Shown here one piece after another: positions 25,980 to 35,251 of a stretch of 48,259 bases of DNA. The number at the start of each line of letters is the position of its first letter. The first letter of the stretch is position 1. The notes beneath the pieces are model-generated. The model was not told the DNA's origin and did no database searches. It saw nothing but the letters and a program-made list of their open reading frames with translations. Position numbers and translations under genes: made by a program. The DNA is from Stygiobacter electus (GTDB lineage: Bacteria > Bacteroidota > Ignavibacteria > Ignavibacteriales > Melioribacteraceae), in the NCBI GenBank assembly GCA_029210465.1, contig JARGDL010000021.1, positions 1 through 48,259 on the forward strand, in the 5' to 3' direction.

Positions 25980-26034
25980 TAAACATAATCCTTGGTTATT
26001 AAATTAGTATTAAGGTTAGATGAAAATTATATGA
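25980..26034 (-). promoter_or_regulatory. candidate phosphate-controlled promoter of the olsF operon
   Basis: On the minus strand TATGTTTA (25987-25980) is one base from TAnnTTTG and close to the TonB-receptor box. Upstream, plus-strand hexamers TTATTA (25996), GTATTA (26007), AGATGA (26018) and ATATGA (26029) recur every 11 bp. They are degenerate against ATGTTA, but the first starts 8 nt from the -7 box, as in the pstS and TonB promoters. The implied transcript start is about 16 nt before the ATG at 25958. Confidence 0.4.
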
Positions 26035-26051
26035 AGAATATTTTCGGGGTT

Positions 26052-26876
26052 TTATTCTTTAATATTAAGTAAAGGGAAATATCCTGATTCTCTTACAACT
26101 TTTTGTCCTTTTGGTGAGTTTATCCAATCGATGAATAATTTTATTTCACCTTCTGGTTCTTTAACAGTAAAAAAATATAAGTAACGAAAGTATAAATATT
26201 TATTATTCGAAATATTTTCAGCGTTTGGTATAATTCCATTAACGGCAATAATTTTTACATTTTTAGCATAACCAATTCCACCATAACCAATTGCATTTTT
26301 ATTTTCTTTTATGAAATCAATAATCTCTTTAGTAGTAGGTAAAGTAATAGAATTTTTATCATATTCTTCACCTTCAAGAATATACTCTTTAAAAAATAAA
26401 TAAGTCCCTGAATCTTTATTCCTAATTACTGTTTTAATATCTGAAGAATCAGAATTTAATTTTTTCCAATTTTTAATTTTACCAGTAAAAATATTTTTCA
26501 ATTCAGAGTTCGATAAATTTTCAACAGGATTGTCAACATTTACAAAAATTGATAATGCATCAATAGCGATAAGATTAGCAACACCTAATGAATTGTAATT
26601 TTCGACCATTTTTTTTGCTTCTTCGGGATATAATTTTCTTGATGAAGTGCAAATGTCTGCTTTTCCATTAATTAATTTTTCAATTCCATGTTTTGAGCCG
26701 CCGCCTTCTACAGTAATTAAAATATTTGGATATTCTTTATTAAACTCATTTGCTAAGTGTTTAGTTAATTCGAGCATTGTATCAGAACCAATAATTCTAA
26801 TTACTGATTTATTAATTTGCAATAAATTACATGAATAAATTATTAATATGAGTAATATGCTAATTGTATTCCTCAT
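26052..26876 (-). CDS. second PstS-like phosphate-binding lipoprotein
   Basis: 274 aa of the PstS family. The signal peptide ends IIYSCNL, which suggests a lipidated Cys near residue 16; the first PstS is not lipidated. Phosphate-contacting segments match: IIGSDTMLELTKHLANEF, EGGGSKHGIEKLING, CTSSRKLY and RNKDSGTYLFFKEYIL. Note GGGSKHG where most have GGGSGTG, a change next to the anion site. The start overlaps the M28 peptidase stop by 4 bp. It may be a higher-affinity or surface-held variant, or a sensor. Confidence 0.85.
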   Translation of the reverse strand: MRNTISILLILIIYSCNLLQINKSVIRIIGSDTMLELTKHLANEFNKEYPNILITVEGGGSKHGIEKLINGKADICTSSRKLYPEEAKKMVENYNSLGVANLIAIDALSIFVNVDNPVENLSNSELKNIFTGKIKNWKKLNSDSSDIKTVIRNKDSGTYLFFKEYILEGEEYDKNSITLPTTKEIIDFIKENKNAIGYGGIGYAKNVKIIAVNGIIPNAENISNNKYLYFRYLYFFTVKEPEGEIKLFIDWINSPKGQKVVRESGYFPLLNIKE

Positions 26877-28492
26877 TTTTTTTCAGCTCTATTATTTAAT
26901 CTTACATTATTAAATTCAACACCATCAAACCATTCTGGTTCACTTTCAGAGTTAGAAATTTTTAAAATAAAATCAGTTAAAAATTGAGCATGTTGAACTG
27001 CAGCAATGTAATCAATATCTTGGTTTAAATCATCAAATGGTGTATGATATTTTTTTGACATATAATCATAAAAACTTTTAATAACTTTATCTTCACTTTT
27101 GTCTTTATTCTTTAACCCTTCATAAATCAAAATAGATGGAATACCAGCTTGTGCAAAGGAAAGCTGATCGGACAAATTAAATTCTCCCATTTTTTTGAAT
27201 TCACCCGGAATATTTTCGACACATATTTTTTTATCATTAGCTAAATTTTGTAAAGTTTTTTTTAGAGTAGAAAACTCGGCACCAATTCCTATAATTCCTT
27301 CAAAATTTCTATTTATTGCAACACCATCTATATTTATATCAGCAACTGTTTTATAAAGTGGAAATACTGGATTTTCCACATAAAATTTTGAGCCGAGCAA
27401 TCCATATTCTTCACCGGTTGTAGCAATAAAAATAATTGTTCGTTTGCTTAAAAATTTATTTTGAACAATTGCTCTTGCTATTTCAAGCATCACAGAAACA
27501 CCAATAGCATTATCTAATGCACCATTATAAATTGAATCATTACCAACAGGTTTTCCTATACCAAGGTGATCGTAATGTGCTGATACAATAATATATGAGT
27601 CTTTTAATTTCTTGTCGCTTCCTTCAATGTAACCAATTACATTTCTTGATATAAATGTTCTTTCTTTGAATGAACCTTTGAATTTTAATTTCGTTTTTAA
27701 ATTGAATGATTTTATTTTGTTATTAATATAATCATCAATAATATTCTTGATATTTTTTTCTGCTCCCTTAAATATAAAATCAAGAACAGTTGGGTTAATA
27801 ATTATGTTAAGATTCTGATTTACAAAATGTGCAAGGCTAATATTTTCTTTATTAAACTCATTTTGAACATACTCCCAATTTTTGTAGCTAAAAATTGGTA
27901 TCAAAATAGTTGCAATTGCACCTCTTGAGAAAGCAACTCTATTTTTAAGTTCTATATTACTATGAATTGTAGGATTATCACCATCAAAATAAGAAGGGTC
28001 AACTGATTTTGGTTCGCCATCTAAAAATATTACAACTTTATTTTCAACATCAAGTTCATAATAATCATTGTAATCATATTCAGGTGCAACTATTCCATAA
28101 CCGACAAAAACAATGTCTCTGTATTGTGGAATGTAATTCAAAGAATTTGTATTAAAAAGAAGATAGTCATCAATTAATTTTAGCTTTAGTTCTTCAGAAT
28201 CATTTTTTAAATAAAGTTCCGAATTTTCTAACGCCTGACTTCCATGTAGTAATATATTCTGAAAGTATGTTCCATTAGGTAATTTTTTAAGTCCAATTTT
28301 TTCAAATTTATTAGCAATATAATTTGAAGCAAATATTTCTCCTTTACTACCAGTGCCTCTTCCTTCTAAAGAATCACTTGCTAAAAATTGCAAATGCTTT
28401 TTTATAGAATCTGGTTGAATAAAAAAATTATTTCGAATGTTTTGAGAATAAATTTGACCAACAATTATGATTAATAAAATTATTTTTTTCAC
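26873..28492 (-). CDS. secreted M28 family zinc peptidase
   Basis: 539 aa with a Sec signal peptide (MKKIILLIIIVGQIYSQ). The peptidase core has all five metal ligands in order: His in VSAHYDHLGIG, Asp in GALDNAIG, the Glu pair in TTGEEYGLLGS, Asp in DINIDGVA and His in KKYHTPFDD. The N-terminal part opens LASDSLEGRGTGSKG, a phrase common in Bacteroidota M28 peptidases, and a PA-like insert covers about 120-270. It acts in the periplasm or outside as an aminopeptidase. Its start is 31 bp after the short heme-copper-like gene, so the nos transcript may run into it. Confidence 0.88.
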   Translation of the reverse strand: MKKIILLIIIVGQIYSQNIRNNFFIQPDSIKKHLQFLASDSLEGRGTGSKGEIFASNYIANKFEKIGLKKLPNGTYFQNILLHGSQALENSELYLKNDSEELKLKLIDDYLLFNTNSLNYIPQYRDIVFVGYGIVAPEYDYNDYYELDVENKVVIFLDGEPKSVDPSYFDGDNPTIHSNIELKNRVAFSRGAIATILIPIFSYKNWEYVQNEFNKENISLAHFVNQNLNIIINPTVLDFIFKGAEKNIKNIIDDYINNKIKSFNLKTKLKFKGSFKERTFISRNVIGYIEGSDKKLKDSYIIVSAHYDHLGIGKPVGNDSIYNGALDNAIGVSVMLEIARAIVQNKFLSKRTIIFIATTGEEYGLLGSKFYVENPVFPLYKTVADINIDGVAINRNFEGIIGIGAEFSTLKKTLQNLANDKKICVENIPGEFKKMGEFNLSDQLSFAQAGIPSILIYEGLKNKDKSEDKVIKSFYDYMSKKYHTPFDDLNQDIDYIAAVQHAQFLTDFILKISNSESEPEWFDGVEFNNVRLNNRAEKK

Positions 28493-28523
28493 TTTATATC
28501 ATCTTTATCTAAAATAATATATC

Positions 28524-28979
28524 TTAAAACTTTTCTCCTTTAGCTTCACGAATATGGCTTCCAATTGGTCTAATTCTTCCCCAAATAGAATAAAAGAAAA
28601 GCATAAAGGATAATAACTGTCCTAATGAGGCTAAAGTAATAATCACAGCAGAGATTTCATCTTGTAAATAACCATTTATTATTTCTGAAACAAATCTAAT
28701 AAAAGTGCTAATTGTTATCATTCCATAAACGATTAAAATTAAAGTTGGATTATATTTTTTATCTTCTTTTTCTGGACGAGGGAAAAACCAAATTGCAACA
28801 CCCATTATCATCATCATAACAAATCCTATGAGTATTAAATGGGTATGAGCGGTTATCATTGAATATGGATAACCTTGATGAAAAATATTTTTACTAATCA
28901 TCATAAAAGCACCAGTTAGTAATCCTAAGATTAAAAAACCGATTGCAGTTTTAATAAAATATCTTACTGTTGAAAACAT
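28524..28979 (-). CDS. short heme-copper oxidase subunit I-like membrane protein
   Basis: 151 aa with four predicted helices (about 10-30, 40-66, 80-102, 110-130). The segment SMITAHTHLILIGFVMMMIMG resembles the low-spin heme-binding helix II of NorB/CcoN-type subunit I, with His residues near 43 and 45. The rest of subunit I, including the binuclear-centre histidines, is absent. The gene starts 2 bp after nosY and is thus part of the nos operon. It may carry one heme and act in electron delivery, copper handling or assembly; none of this is proven. Confidence 0.65.
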   Translation of the reverse strand: MFSTVRYFIKTAIGFLILGLLTGAFMMISKNIFHQGYPYSMITAHTHLILIGFVMMMIMGVAIWFFPRPEKEDKKYNPTLILIVYGMITISTFIRFVSEIINGYLQDEISAVIITLASLGQLLSFMLFFYSIWGRIRPIGSHIREAKGEKF

Positions 28980-28981
28980 AA

Positions 28982-29773
28982 TTAAAAATCTTTTTTGTTA
29001 AATAAATTTAATCCTATAAATAATGGTATAGCAATCCAATTAATTAATGAAAATAATGCAATAACAAACCCAACGACACTACCAAAGAATTTGTTAAAAA
29101 CAGCTCCGGTAAAACCCATTAGTGCTGCAATATCAAAATTATTTATTATAATAATTCTCGTAATATCAATTGGATTAACTAGAGTTAATGTTAAAGAAAA
29201 TATTTCAAGCGGATAGTTTTGCAATATCTGCAATAACATTAAAATTATTGCGTCATATAAAGCTGTAAACAAAAACCAACTAAAAATAGAAATGCCCAAC
29301 CCTTTTAATTTGTTTTCATTTAACATCGAAATTAAAAAAGCTATACCTACGAATATGGATGTTATCAAAATTCCAGTTATAATTAACCAAAATATTATAT
29401 TAAAATTATTAATGAATATTTTGAATGAAAATATTATAGGCAAAAAAACACCTAATAAAAAGCTTAAACTCATTGCAAAAGTAAGTCCGAAATACAATCC
29501 TAAATAAATATATTTCCTATCAACCGGCTGTGCTAAAATCATAATTATATATTCACGGTTATTGTAAAAAAAAACATTTCCAAATACTATGCAAACTAAA
29601 GGTATTACAATTAAATTTACATTCATCAAACTTAGAATAATTTTATTACTATCATTAGTAAATAAAATTAATCCAAATGTAATTAAAAAATAGAATAAGG
29701 AATAAACAATTATCCATTTACTTCTAAAGGAATCCTGGAATTGGTTTTTAATTACCGTTGCTAAAATTTTCAC
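28982..29773 (-). CDS. nosY: NosY, ABC-2 type permease of the nos system
   Basis: 263 aa with six predicted membrane helices. The N-terminal amphipathic start KNQFQDSFRSKWIIVYSLFY is typical of NosY. It is the membrane partner of NosF/NosD in supplying sulfur or copper for the CuZ site of N2O reductase. The start overlaps nosF by 26 bp. Confidence 0.88.
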   Translation of the reverse strand: MKILATVIKNQFQDSFRSKWIIVYSLFYFLITFGLILFTNDSNKIILSLMNVNLIVIPLVCIVFGNVFFYNNREYIIMILAQPVDRKYIYLGLYFGLTFAMSLSFLLGVFLPIIFSFKIFINNFNIIFWLIITGILITSIFVGIAFLISMLNENKLKGLGISIFSWFLFTALYDAIILMLLQILQNYPLEIFSLTLTLVNPIDITRIIIINNFDIAALMGFTGAVFNKFFGSVVGFVIALFSLINWIAIPLFIGLNLFNKKDF

Positions 29774-30476
29774 TTTTTTCTCTCATTAGTTTTGATATTG
29801 CTCTTTCTAAATTTTTTTCACCAGTTGATGATATTAAATTATTTTTTTCACCACTGAAAAATATTAAACCATCGCAGATAAATATTATTTCTTCAGCCAC
29901 CTCTTCTAGTTCGCTGATAATATGAGAAGTTAAAAGAATGGTTTTACCTTTACTTTTTTCTTTCAAGATTTTATCTTTCAACAAACTACTTGAAATAGGA
30001 TCTAACCCAGCTGTTGGTTCATCGAGAATTAAAATTTTTGGATTAAATAAAAAAGCTATAGCAGCATTTAATTTTTGTTTAGTCCCACCAGAAAGTGCTT
30101 TAATTTTTTTATTAAACTCTTTTTTTAAATTAAATTCATTTATTAATTCATCGTCTAAATTAGTTATTGAACTTCTAATATTTTTAATTAATTCTATTAC
30201 TTCTTCAACGGTTAAATTTTCTGGGAAACTAGCAACTTGAGGCATGTAACCAATTTTTTCTCTGTAACTAAAATTTCCATTTAATCGAAGTTTGTCAACA
30301 AATATTTCTCCGCTTGATATTTTTATTAATCCAAGTATACTTTTGATAAGAGTGGTTTTTCCTGAACCATTGGGCCCAACTAAATAAGTTAATTTTTCAT
30401 CAACCAATGATACATTTATAGAATTAAGTGCAATTATATCACCATAATTTTTACAAAGATTATTAATTTTAATCAT
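29748..30476 (-). CDS. nosF: NosF, ABC ATPase of the nos system
   Basis: 242 aa. Walker A GPNGSGKTT (near residue 35), signature ALSGGTKQKLNAAIAF, Walker B ILILDEPTAGLDP and switch His in LLTSHIISELEE are intact. The Q-loop segment IGYMPQVASFPENLTVEEV and the GGTKQK signature are usual for NosF. It energises NosY. The ATG overlaps the nosD stop by 4 bp. Confidence 0.92.
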   Translation of the reverse strand: MIKINNLCKNYGDIIALNSINVSLVDEKLTYLVGPNGSGKTTLIKSILGLIKISSGEIFVDKLRLNGNFSYREKIGYMPQVASFPENLTVEEVIELIKNIRSSITNLDDELINEFNLKKEFNKKIKALSGGTKQKLNAAIAFLFNPKILILDEPTAGLDPISSSLLKDKILKEKSKGKTILLTSHIISELEEVAEEIIFICDGLIFFSGEKNNLISSTGEKNLERAISKLMREKSENFSNGN

Positions 30477-31711
30477 ATATTTATTTTCATTAAAGGATGA
30501 TTATCAATTAGTGTTTCTGGGGTTAGCACCGGCAAAAGCTTTTCTGCCAAATTAAGTAATTCAACAAAAAAACTTCTCAAAAGAATTAATAATGTTTTAT
30601 TATTTTCAACTAAAATAGAAATTAACTTGACTGGCCTATAAGGTGTATCTCCATAACCATCTTTGTCAATATCATAGCCATTATAATCTGACCAATAATT
30701 TTTATCAAATGTGTTATAATTTTTCGAATTATTAGTGGTAACATCAAAAGTATTACCAAGAAAAATATTTTTGATAAAAGTATTCTCCATCGAATTTGCC
30801 ATTAGTCTAATTGCCCAACCATTATTTTTAAATTGATTATTTTTAAACGAATTTCTGTCGCATCCTTCCAAGTAAATTCCTGCCGTATTTTTAATAAAAT
30901 AATTATTTTTTATTTCACTAGATGAGATATCTTTCAGTAATAATCCATATGAAGCATCACCCCAGTTATTTCTAAATATATTGCCATTCATTTTCACATT
31001 ATTCGTGTACATAACTGCAACACCAGCATTATTTTTCTCAAAAATGTTTTCAGAATAATTACAACTATCTGAAAACATAAAATGCAACCCATACCTTAAA
31101 TTATTTTTACTAATATTTTTTTCTATTGTACTTTTTTTAGTAAACTCAAGATAAATTCCATCTCTTTGTCCTTCAATAAAATTGTTAGATATATAAATAT
31201 TTTTTGAATACCAAAGATGAATACCATTCCCTGAAAATGTTTGCCTTTTTTGACTTCCAACAATTTTATTATTTGAAATAGAGCAGTTAAAACTCTTTGC
31301 CAAATAAATTGCAAAAAAGCAATTAGTAAAGTTGTTTTTTAAAATACTACAATTATTAGCCCCATCAATTTTTATCGCAGAAAAATCATTTGTAAAACTA
31401 TAACCAGTATTTTGGAAATTAATACCTTCAATAAAAACATAATTTGATTTGACAATTAAAATAGTACCTTTATTATTTCCATCGAATGTTGGTGAATTAA
31501 TTCCAACAAGTGTTAAAGGCTTTTTGATTTCAAGGAAATTAAACTGATAATTTTCTTTATTTATCTTTATTGTATCATAGGGAAGTGCATTGTTTAATGC
31601 ATTTTTAAGTTGGATTGTGTTATTGACATAAATTGTTTTACTAATAATAATATTTGAAAAAATGAATAATATATATAATAAGTATTTACTTGGAATTTTT
31701 AATGTACTCAA
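30473..31711 (-). CDS. nosD: NosD, periplasmic copper-site maturation protein
   Basis: 412 aa with an N-terminal signal sequence (hydrophobic 10-26) and repeats such as NNFTNCFFAIYLAKSFNCSI and NSKNYNTFDKNYWSDYNGYD. These are CASH/NosD beta-helix coils and the NYWSDY.G.D.DGYGD.PY.P closure that marks NosD. It works in the periplasm with NosFY on CuZ assembly. The start lies inside the end of nosL (26-bp overlap). Confidence 0.92.
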   Translation of the reverse strand: MSTLKIPSKYLLYILFIFSNIIISKTIYVNNTIQLKNALNNALPYDTIKINKENYQFNFLEIKKPLTLVGINSPTFDGNNKGTILIVKSNYVFIEGINFQNTGYSFTNDFSAIKIDGANNCSILKNNFTNCFFAIYLAKSFNCSISNNKIVGSQKRQTFSGNGIHLWYSKNIYISNNFIEGQRDGIYLEFTKKSTIEKNISKNNLRYGLHFMFSDSCNYSENIFEKNNAGVAVMYTNNVKMNGNIFRNNWGDASYGLLLKDISSSEIKNNYFIKNTAGIYLEGCDRNSFKNNQFKNNGWAIRLMANSMENTFIKNIFLGNTFDVTTNNSKNYNTFDKNYWSDYNGYDIDKDGYGDTPYRPVKLISILVENNKTLLILLRSFFVELLNLAEKLLPVLTPETLIDNHPLMKINI

Positions 31712-32126
31712 TTACTTCTTTCCAGTTTAGTTTATTACCACCAACTTCTTCAAAAAATTTATCACGATCATTTTTATTTATGAAACCGGCTAAATATTTT
31801 CCCATTGGACTAACAATATTTTTGCTTACTATAAAATAAGCTTTTGTTGCATCAACTAAATTTTTTGGGTTTGAATAATCAGTTATCCAAAGTGATGAAA
31901 TTTTAAACCCTCTTTCAATTAAAATATAATCTACCATACATTCAATTGAATCAAATTTATAAATTTTACCAGTTTCTGTGACCAATTCACAACCAAATTT
32001 AGGATCTGCAATTGTCATCATACAATGTGCACATTCATCCTTATTATAATTAATTGGTTCAGGATTTTTATTGCAACCTAAAAATAAAATTGTAAAAGCT
32101 ATTATATAAAAAATATTATTTTTCAT
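31686..32126 (-). CDS. nosL: NosL, copper chaperone lipoprotein
   Basis: 146 aa. A lipobox in TILFLGCNKN lipidates the Cys near residue 18. The copper-binding motif CAHCMMTI and the following segments KFDSIECMVDYI and YFIVSK are typical of NosL, which hands Cu(I) to apo-NosZ. The start overlaps the membrane-protein gene upstream by 11 bp. Confidence 0.92.
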   Translation of the reverse strand: MKNNIFYIIAFTILFLGCNKNPEPINYNKDECAHCMMTIADPKFGCELVTETGKIYKFDSIECMVDYILIERGFKISSLWITDYSNPKNLVDATKAYFIVSKNIVSPMGKYLAGFINKNDRDKFFEEVGGNKLNWKEVIEYIKNSK

Positions 32127-32697
32127 TTTGTACTTTTTTATTAAAGTAAATGGAAAGAATTACAAATAAGAACGATAAACCTAAAATGAATGACCCAATA
32201 TCTGGAAGTGAAGTTGCATTCATATTTAATAATTGTTTAGATCCCAATAATGGTGGTTGATACGTTATCCCAGGTACTTTTATTGGAGCATTTGGATTCA
32301 AGTTATGGCCATAATCGTAACCCCACATATAATAATCATATAATCCAACAATTAATACCACAATAAAAAGAATGAGCCAAGCATATTTCATAAATTGTTT
32401 ATTTATAAAAGTAATGAACAATCCAAATATTGAAAAAAATATTATAATAAAAGGCATAACTTTTAATTCAGAAATAGATTCAGGTTGAATAGTTTTCATT
32501 CCAATATAATGATTTAAATTATTTATAAGATTTAAATCTCCATCTTTCATTCCGGTAATTTGGTTAACCCAAATTCTTAAACCTAAACCCTCCGGATATT
32601 GTGGAGCTGATAAATCAATTTTCCAAATTGGAAATAAAAATACTAACAATAAAATCAAAGATGCAAAAGCCATAAAAAACTTAGATATATTTTTCAT
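32116..32697 (-). CDS. nos-cluster membrane protein of unknown role
   Basis: 193 aa with about five predicted helices (about 6-24, 84-101, 105-125, 165-187), the last close to the C-terminus. Between the first two lies a periplasmic stretch with NHYIGMKTI, and a second contains MWGYDYGHNLNPNAPI; the paired His and Met residues could bind copper. I do not recognise a named family, but proteins with an NHYIGM-type motif occur between nosZ and nosL in clade II nos clusters. The start is 30 bp after nosZ. A role in copper delivery or electron flow to NosZ is an inference from position. Confidence 0.7.
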   Translation of the reverse strand: MKNISKFFMAFASLILLLVFLFPIWKIDLSAPQYPEGLGLRIWVNQITGMKDGDLNLINNLNHYIGMKTIQPESISELKVMPFIIIFFSIFGLFITFINKQFMKYAWLILFIVVLIVGLYDYYMWGYDYGHNLNPNAPIKVPGITYQPPLLGSKQLLNMNATSLPDIGSFILGLSFLFVILSIYFNKKVQNEK

Positions 32698-32726
32698 TTT
32701 TTCAACCTGAATCTATCTATAAAAAA

Positions 32727-34667
32727 TTAATTAAAAGTTACTTTAGTATTACTATTTGCTTCAGAAACACGAACATAACCTTGCATTTCTTGATGCAACG
32801 CTGAACAAAAATCTGTACAATAGAATGGATATATACCTGATTTTAATGGTGTCCATACAATTGTTTTAGTTTGTCCAGGCATTACTAATAATTCTGAATT
32901 ATTTAATCCTTTAACAGTAAACCCGTGTGGAATATCCCAATCTTGTTCCAGATTTGTTACATGCCAATAAACTTTATCACCAACTTTTATTCCTTCAATA
33001 TTATCTGGTTTAAAATGGCTTCTTGTAGCACTTAAATAAATATGTACTTCATTTCCTTTTCGTTCTACTCTGGTTTCTTTTTCACTTTTTACAGCATAAG
33101 GATTTTTATTTTTTTCAATTTGATAAATTTTATTAGAATTCTTCATTAATATTTCAGCTGGTATTGCTTGCGCATAATGTGGTTCTCCAATTGTAGGAAA
33201 ATCTAACAATAATTTCATTTTATTTCCACTTATATCATACAATTGTGCAGATTGTGCAAGTTCGGGACCAGTCGGTAAATATCTATCTTTTGTTATTTTG
33301 TTTAATGCAATAGCATATTTACCATATGGTTTTCTACTATCACCACCTGGAATCATTAAATGACCAATTGAATAATATGTGGGAACTCTATCAACAACTT
33401 CCCAAGTTCCTAATTTCCACTTTACAATTTCTGATGATAAAAATGCAGAAGTATAAGCATAACCATTACCATCAAATTCAGTATGCAATGGACCAAGACC
33501 AGGATTCTGCACTTCACCTGCAATTACTTCTTCATATTTTAGAATAGGAATTCCATCAAACTCTCCATCAAATTTTTTCCCTTCAATCGCTTTCATCATT
33601 TTACTGAACGAGTGAACAGGAATAACAGTTGCAAGTTTTCCTCCTGCAACAATATATTCACCGCTTGGATCAACATCAACGCCATGAGGCGATTTTGGTG
33701 TTGGTATATAATATATTAATCCTGGGCATTCTTTTGGATTTAACACAACAACAGAATTCATTTTTTTAGATATAGCTGAATGAGTCGATTCATTAAATTC
33801 ATTATTATAAAATTCTGTCTGAACTATTTTACCCTTTCCAGCTTTTAAATATTCTTCAGCTTTTTTCCAGTTTACGGCAGCAATAAAATCTTTGTCATTT
33901 TGTGAAGCATTTATTTCAAGTAAACTATTTGCTTGTTCACTATTGTAAGTGGTAAAGAAAGCCCAACCATGCGAAGGTCCAACACCAGCATGGGCTAAAT
34001 CATAATCCAATCCTGGTACTAAAATTTGAAATGCTAAATTCATATCTCCATTTTTATCAACACTAATAAACGAAATTGTTCCTTTGAAGTTTTCTTTATA
34101 TGAGTTAATAGAAACATCTTTATTAGGTACTGGGATACTAAATCTAGTTGATGCAACAACATATTCAGTATTTTCAGTTAAAAATGGTGAACCATGGTTA
34201 CCAGCTGAATTTGGTATTTCAATAATTTCTTCTGTCTCAAAATTTCTTAAATCAATTCTTGCAACTCTTGGAGTATTATTACCATTAATAAAAATCCAAC
34301 GTCCATCTTGTTCACCATTAGTTTTGGAAAGTACTGGATGATGTGCATCATCCCAAGGTATAAATCCATAAGAAGTCATCAACATGTTTTTTGTTTCTTC
34401 AGAATATCCATATCCAGTCTCAGGATTTTGTGAAAACACACTAATATTTTTTAATAATCTTCCAGAAGGTAAACCATAAACTGATAATTGTCCGTTAAAT
34501 CCACCTGACATAAAAGCATAAAGCTCATCATAACTTCCTGGTTTTACATAAACTTTTTTAGCCGCTTCTTCAATATTTGCAGTTTCTCCTGTTCCAGTAC
34601 AGTTATGAATTAGTATACTTAAAACCACTAATAGACTAAATGCAATTAAATAATTTAATTTTTTCAT
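32727..34667 (-). CDS. nosZ: NosZ, nitrous oxide reductase, clade II (Sec-exported)
   Basis: 646 aa. The signal peptide lacks a twin-arginine and reads like a Sec signal, the mark of clade II (atypical) NosZ. The beta-propeller carries CuZ histidines in DDAHHPVLS, GNHGSPF, HAGVGPSHGW, SPHGVDVDPSG, GPLHTEFDG and IGHLMIPGG. The C-terminal CuA cupredoxin domain has IPHGF and the site C617, C621, H625, M628 in YCTDFCSALHQEM. It reduces N2O to N2 in the periplasm. It is preceded by a cytochrome c gene (20-bp gap) that may donate electrons. Confidence 0.96.
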   Translation of the reverse strand: MKKLNYLIAFSLLVVLSILIHNCTGTGETANIEEAAKKVYVKPGSYDELYAFMSGGFNGQLSVYGLPSGRLLKNISVFSQNPETGYGYSEETKNMLMTSYGFIPWDDAHHPVLSKTNGEQDGRWIFINGNNTPRVARIDLRNFETEEIIEIPNSAGNHGSPFLTENTEYVVASTRFSIPVPNKDVSINSYKENFKGTISFISVDKNGDMNLAFQILVPGLDYDLAHAGVGPSHGWAFFTTYNSEQANSLLEINASQNDKDFIAAVNWKKAEEYLKAGKGKIVQTEFYNNEFNESTHSAISKKMNSVVVLNPKECPGLIYYIPTPKSPHGVDVDPSGEYIVAGGKLATVIPVHSFSKMMKAIEGKKFDGEFDGIPILKYEEVIAGEVQNPGLGPLHTEFDGNGYAYTSAFLSSEIVKWKLGTWEVVDRVPTYYSIGHLMIPGGDSRKPYGKYAIALNKITKDRYLPTGPELAQSAQLYDISGNKMKLLLDFPTIGEPHYAQAIPAEILMKNSNKIYQIEKNKNPYAVKSEKETRVERKGNEVHIYLSATRSHFKPDNIEGIKVGDKVYWHVTNLEQDWDIPHGFTVKGLNNSELLVMPGQTKTIVWTPLKSGIYPFYCTDFCSALHQEMQGYVRVSEANSNTKVTFN

Positions 34668-34687
34668 TTTATTCCTCCTATTATTAA

Positions 34688-35155
34688 TTATTTTTCTTCT
34701 GAGCGGAAAAATTCCAAAATATTTAATGCATCATCCTTCGTTACATTTTGAAAAGTCATTTTAGTGGCATGAAGTGCAACTAACTTTTTGGCTTCTGGAT
34801 GTTTATTTGCCATTTCATCAGGATTCAAAATATTATTCAAAATGTATTCTGGAGTTCTTCTTTTAGTAACATTTCTTAATGCTGGACCAGTATATTTCTC
34901 ATCAAGTTTATGACATTGAGAACATTTAGCTTCAAAAGTTTTTTTACCAAGTTTTGCTTTATTCAAGTCAACTGGACCTAAATTTATTTTTTCTTTTATT
35001 GGACCAATTCCATTTTCTAATTCAAAAACAGTTAATCCAAAAATTTTTGCCATTTTTTCTTTCTGTGAATCTTGTGAAGATTCTTTTTTTTCATTGCTAC
35101 TACATGAAATGAAAATGATTACCATTAAAAACAAAATAATATTAACTCTATACAT
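34688..35155 (-). CDS. lipoprotein cytochrome c, likely NosZ electron donor
   Basis: 155 aa. A lipobox in IIFISCSS near residue 18 anchors it, followed by a charged linker. One c-type heme site CSQCHK lies near residue 79, with a likely Met ligand in HATKMTFQNV. It fits a class I monoheme cytochrome facing the periplasm. First gene of the nos operon, with an AGGAG ribosome site 5 nt before the ATG. In clade II nos clusters a cytochrome c often feeds NosZ in place of NosR. Confidence 0.88.
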   Translation of the reverse strand: MYRVNIILFLMVIIFISCSSNEKKESSQDSQKEKMAKIFGLTVFELENGIGPIKEKINLGPVDLNKAKLGKKTFEAKCSQCHKLDEKYTGPALRNVTKRRTPEYILNNILNPDEMANKHPEAKKLVALHATKMTFQNVTKDDALNILEFFRSEEK

Positions 35156-35251
35156 TTAATCTCCTATTATTTTTTTTTGAAATTTATTTAGTTAATAATT
35201 AAGTAAATTTAATAAATAAGAATATTTTATCTTATTAAGATCCAAAATTAA

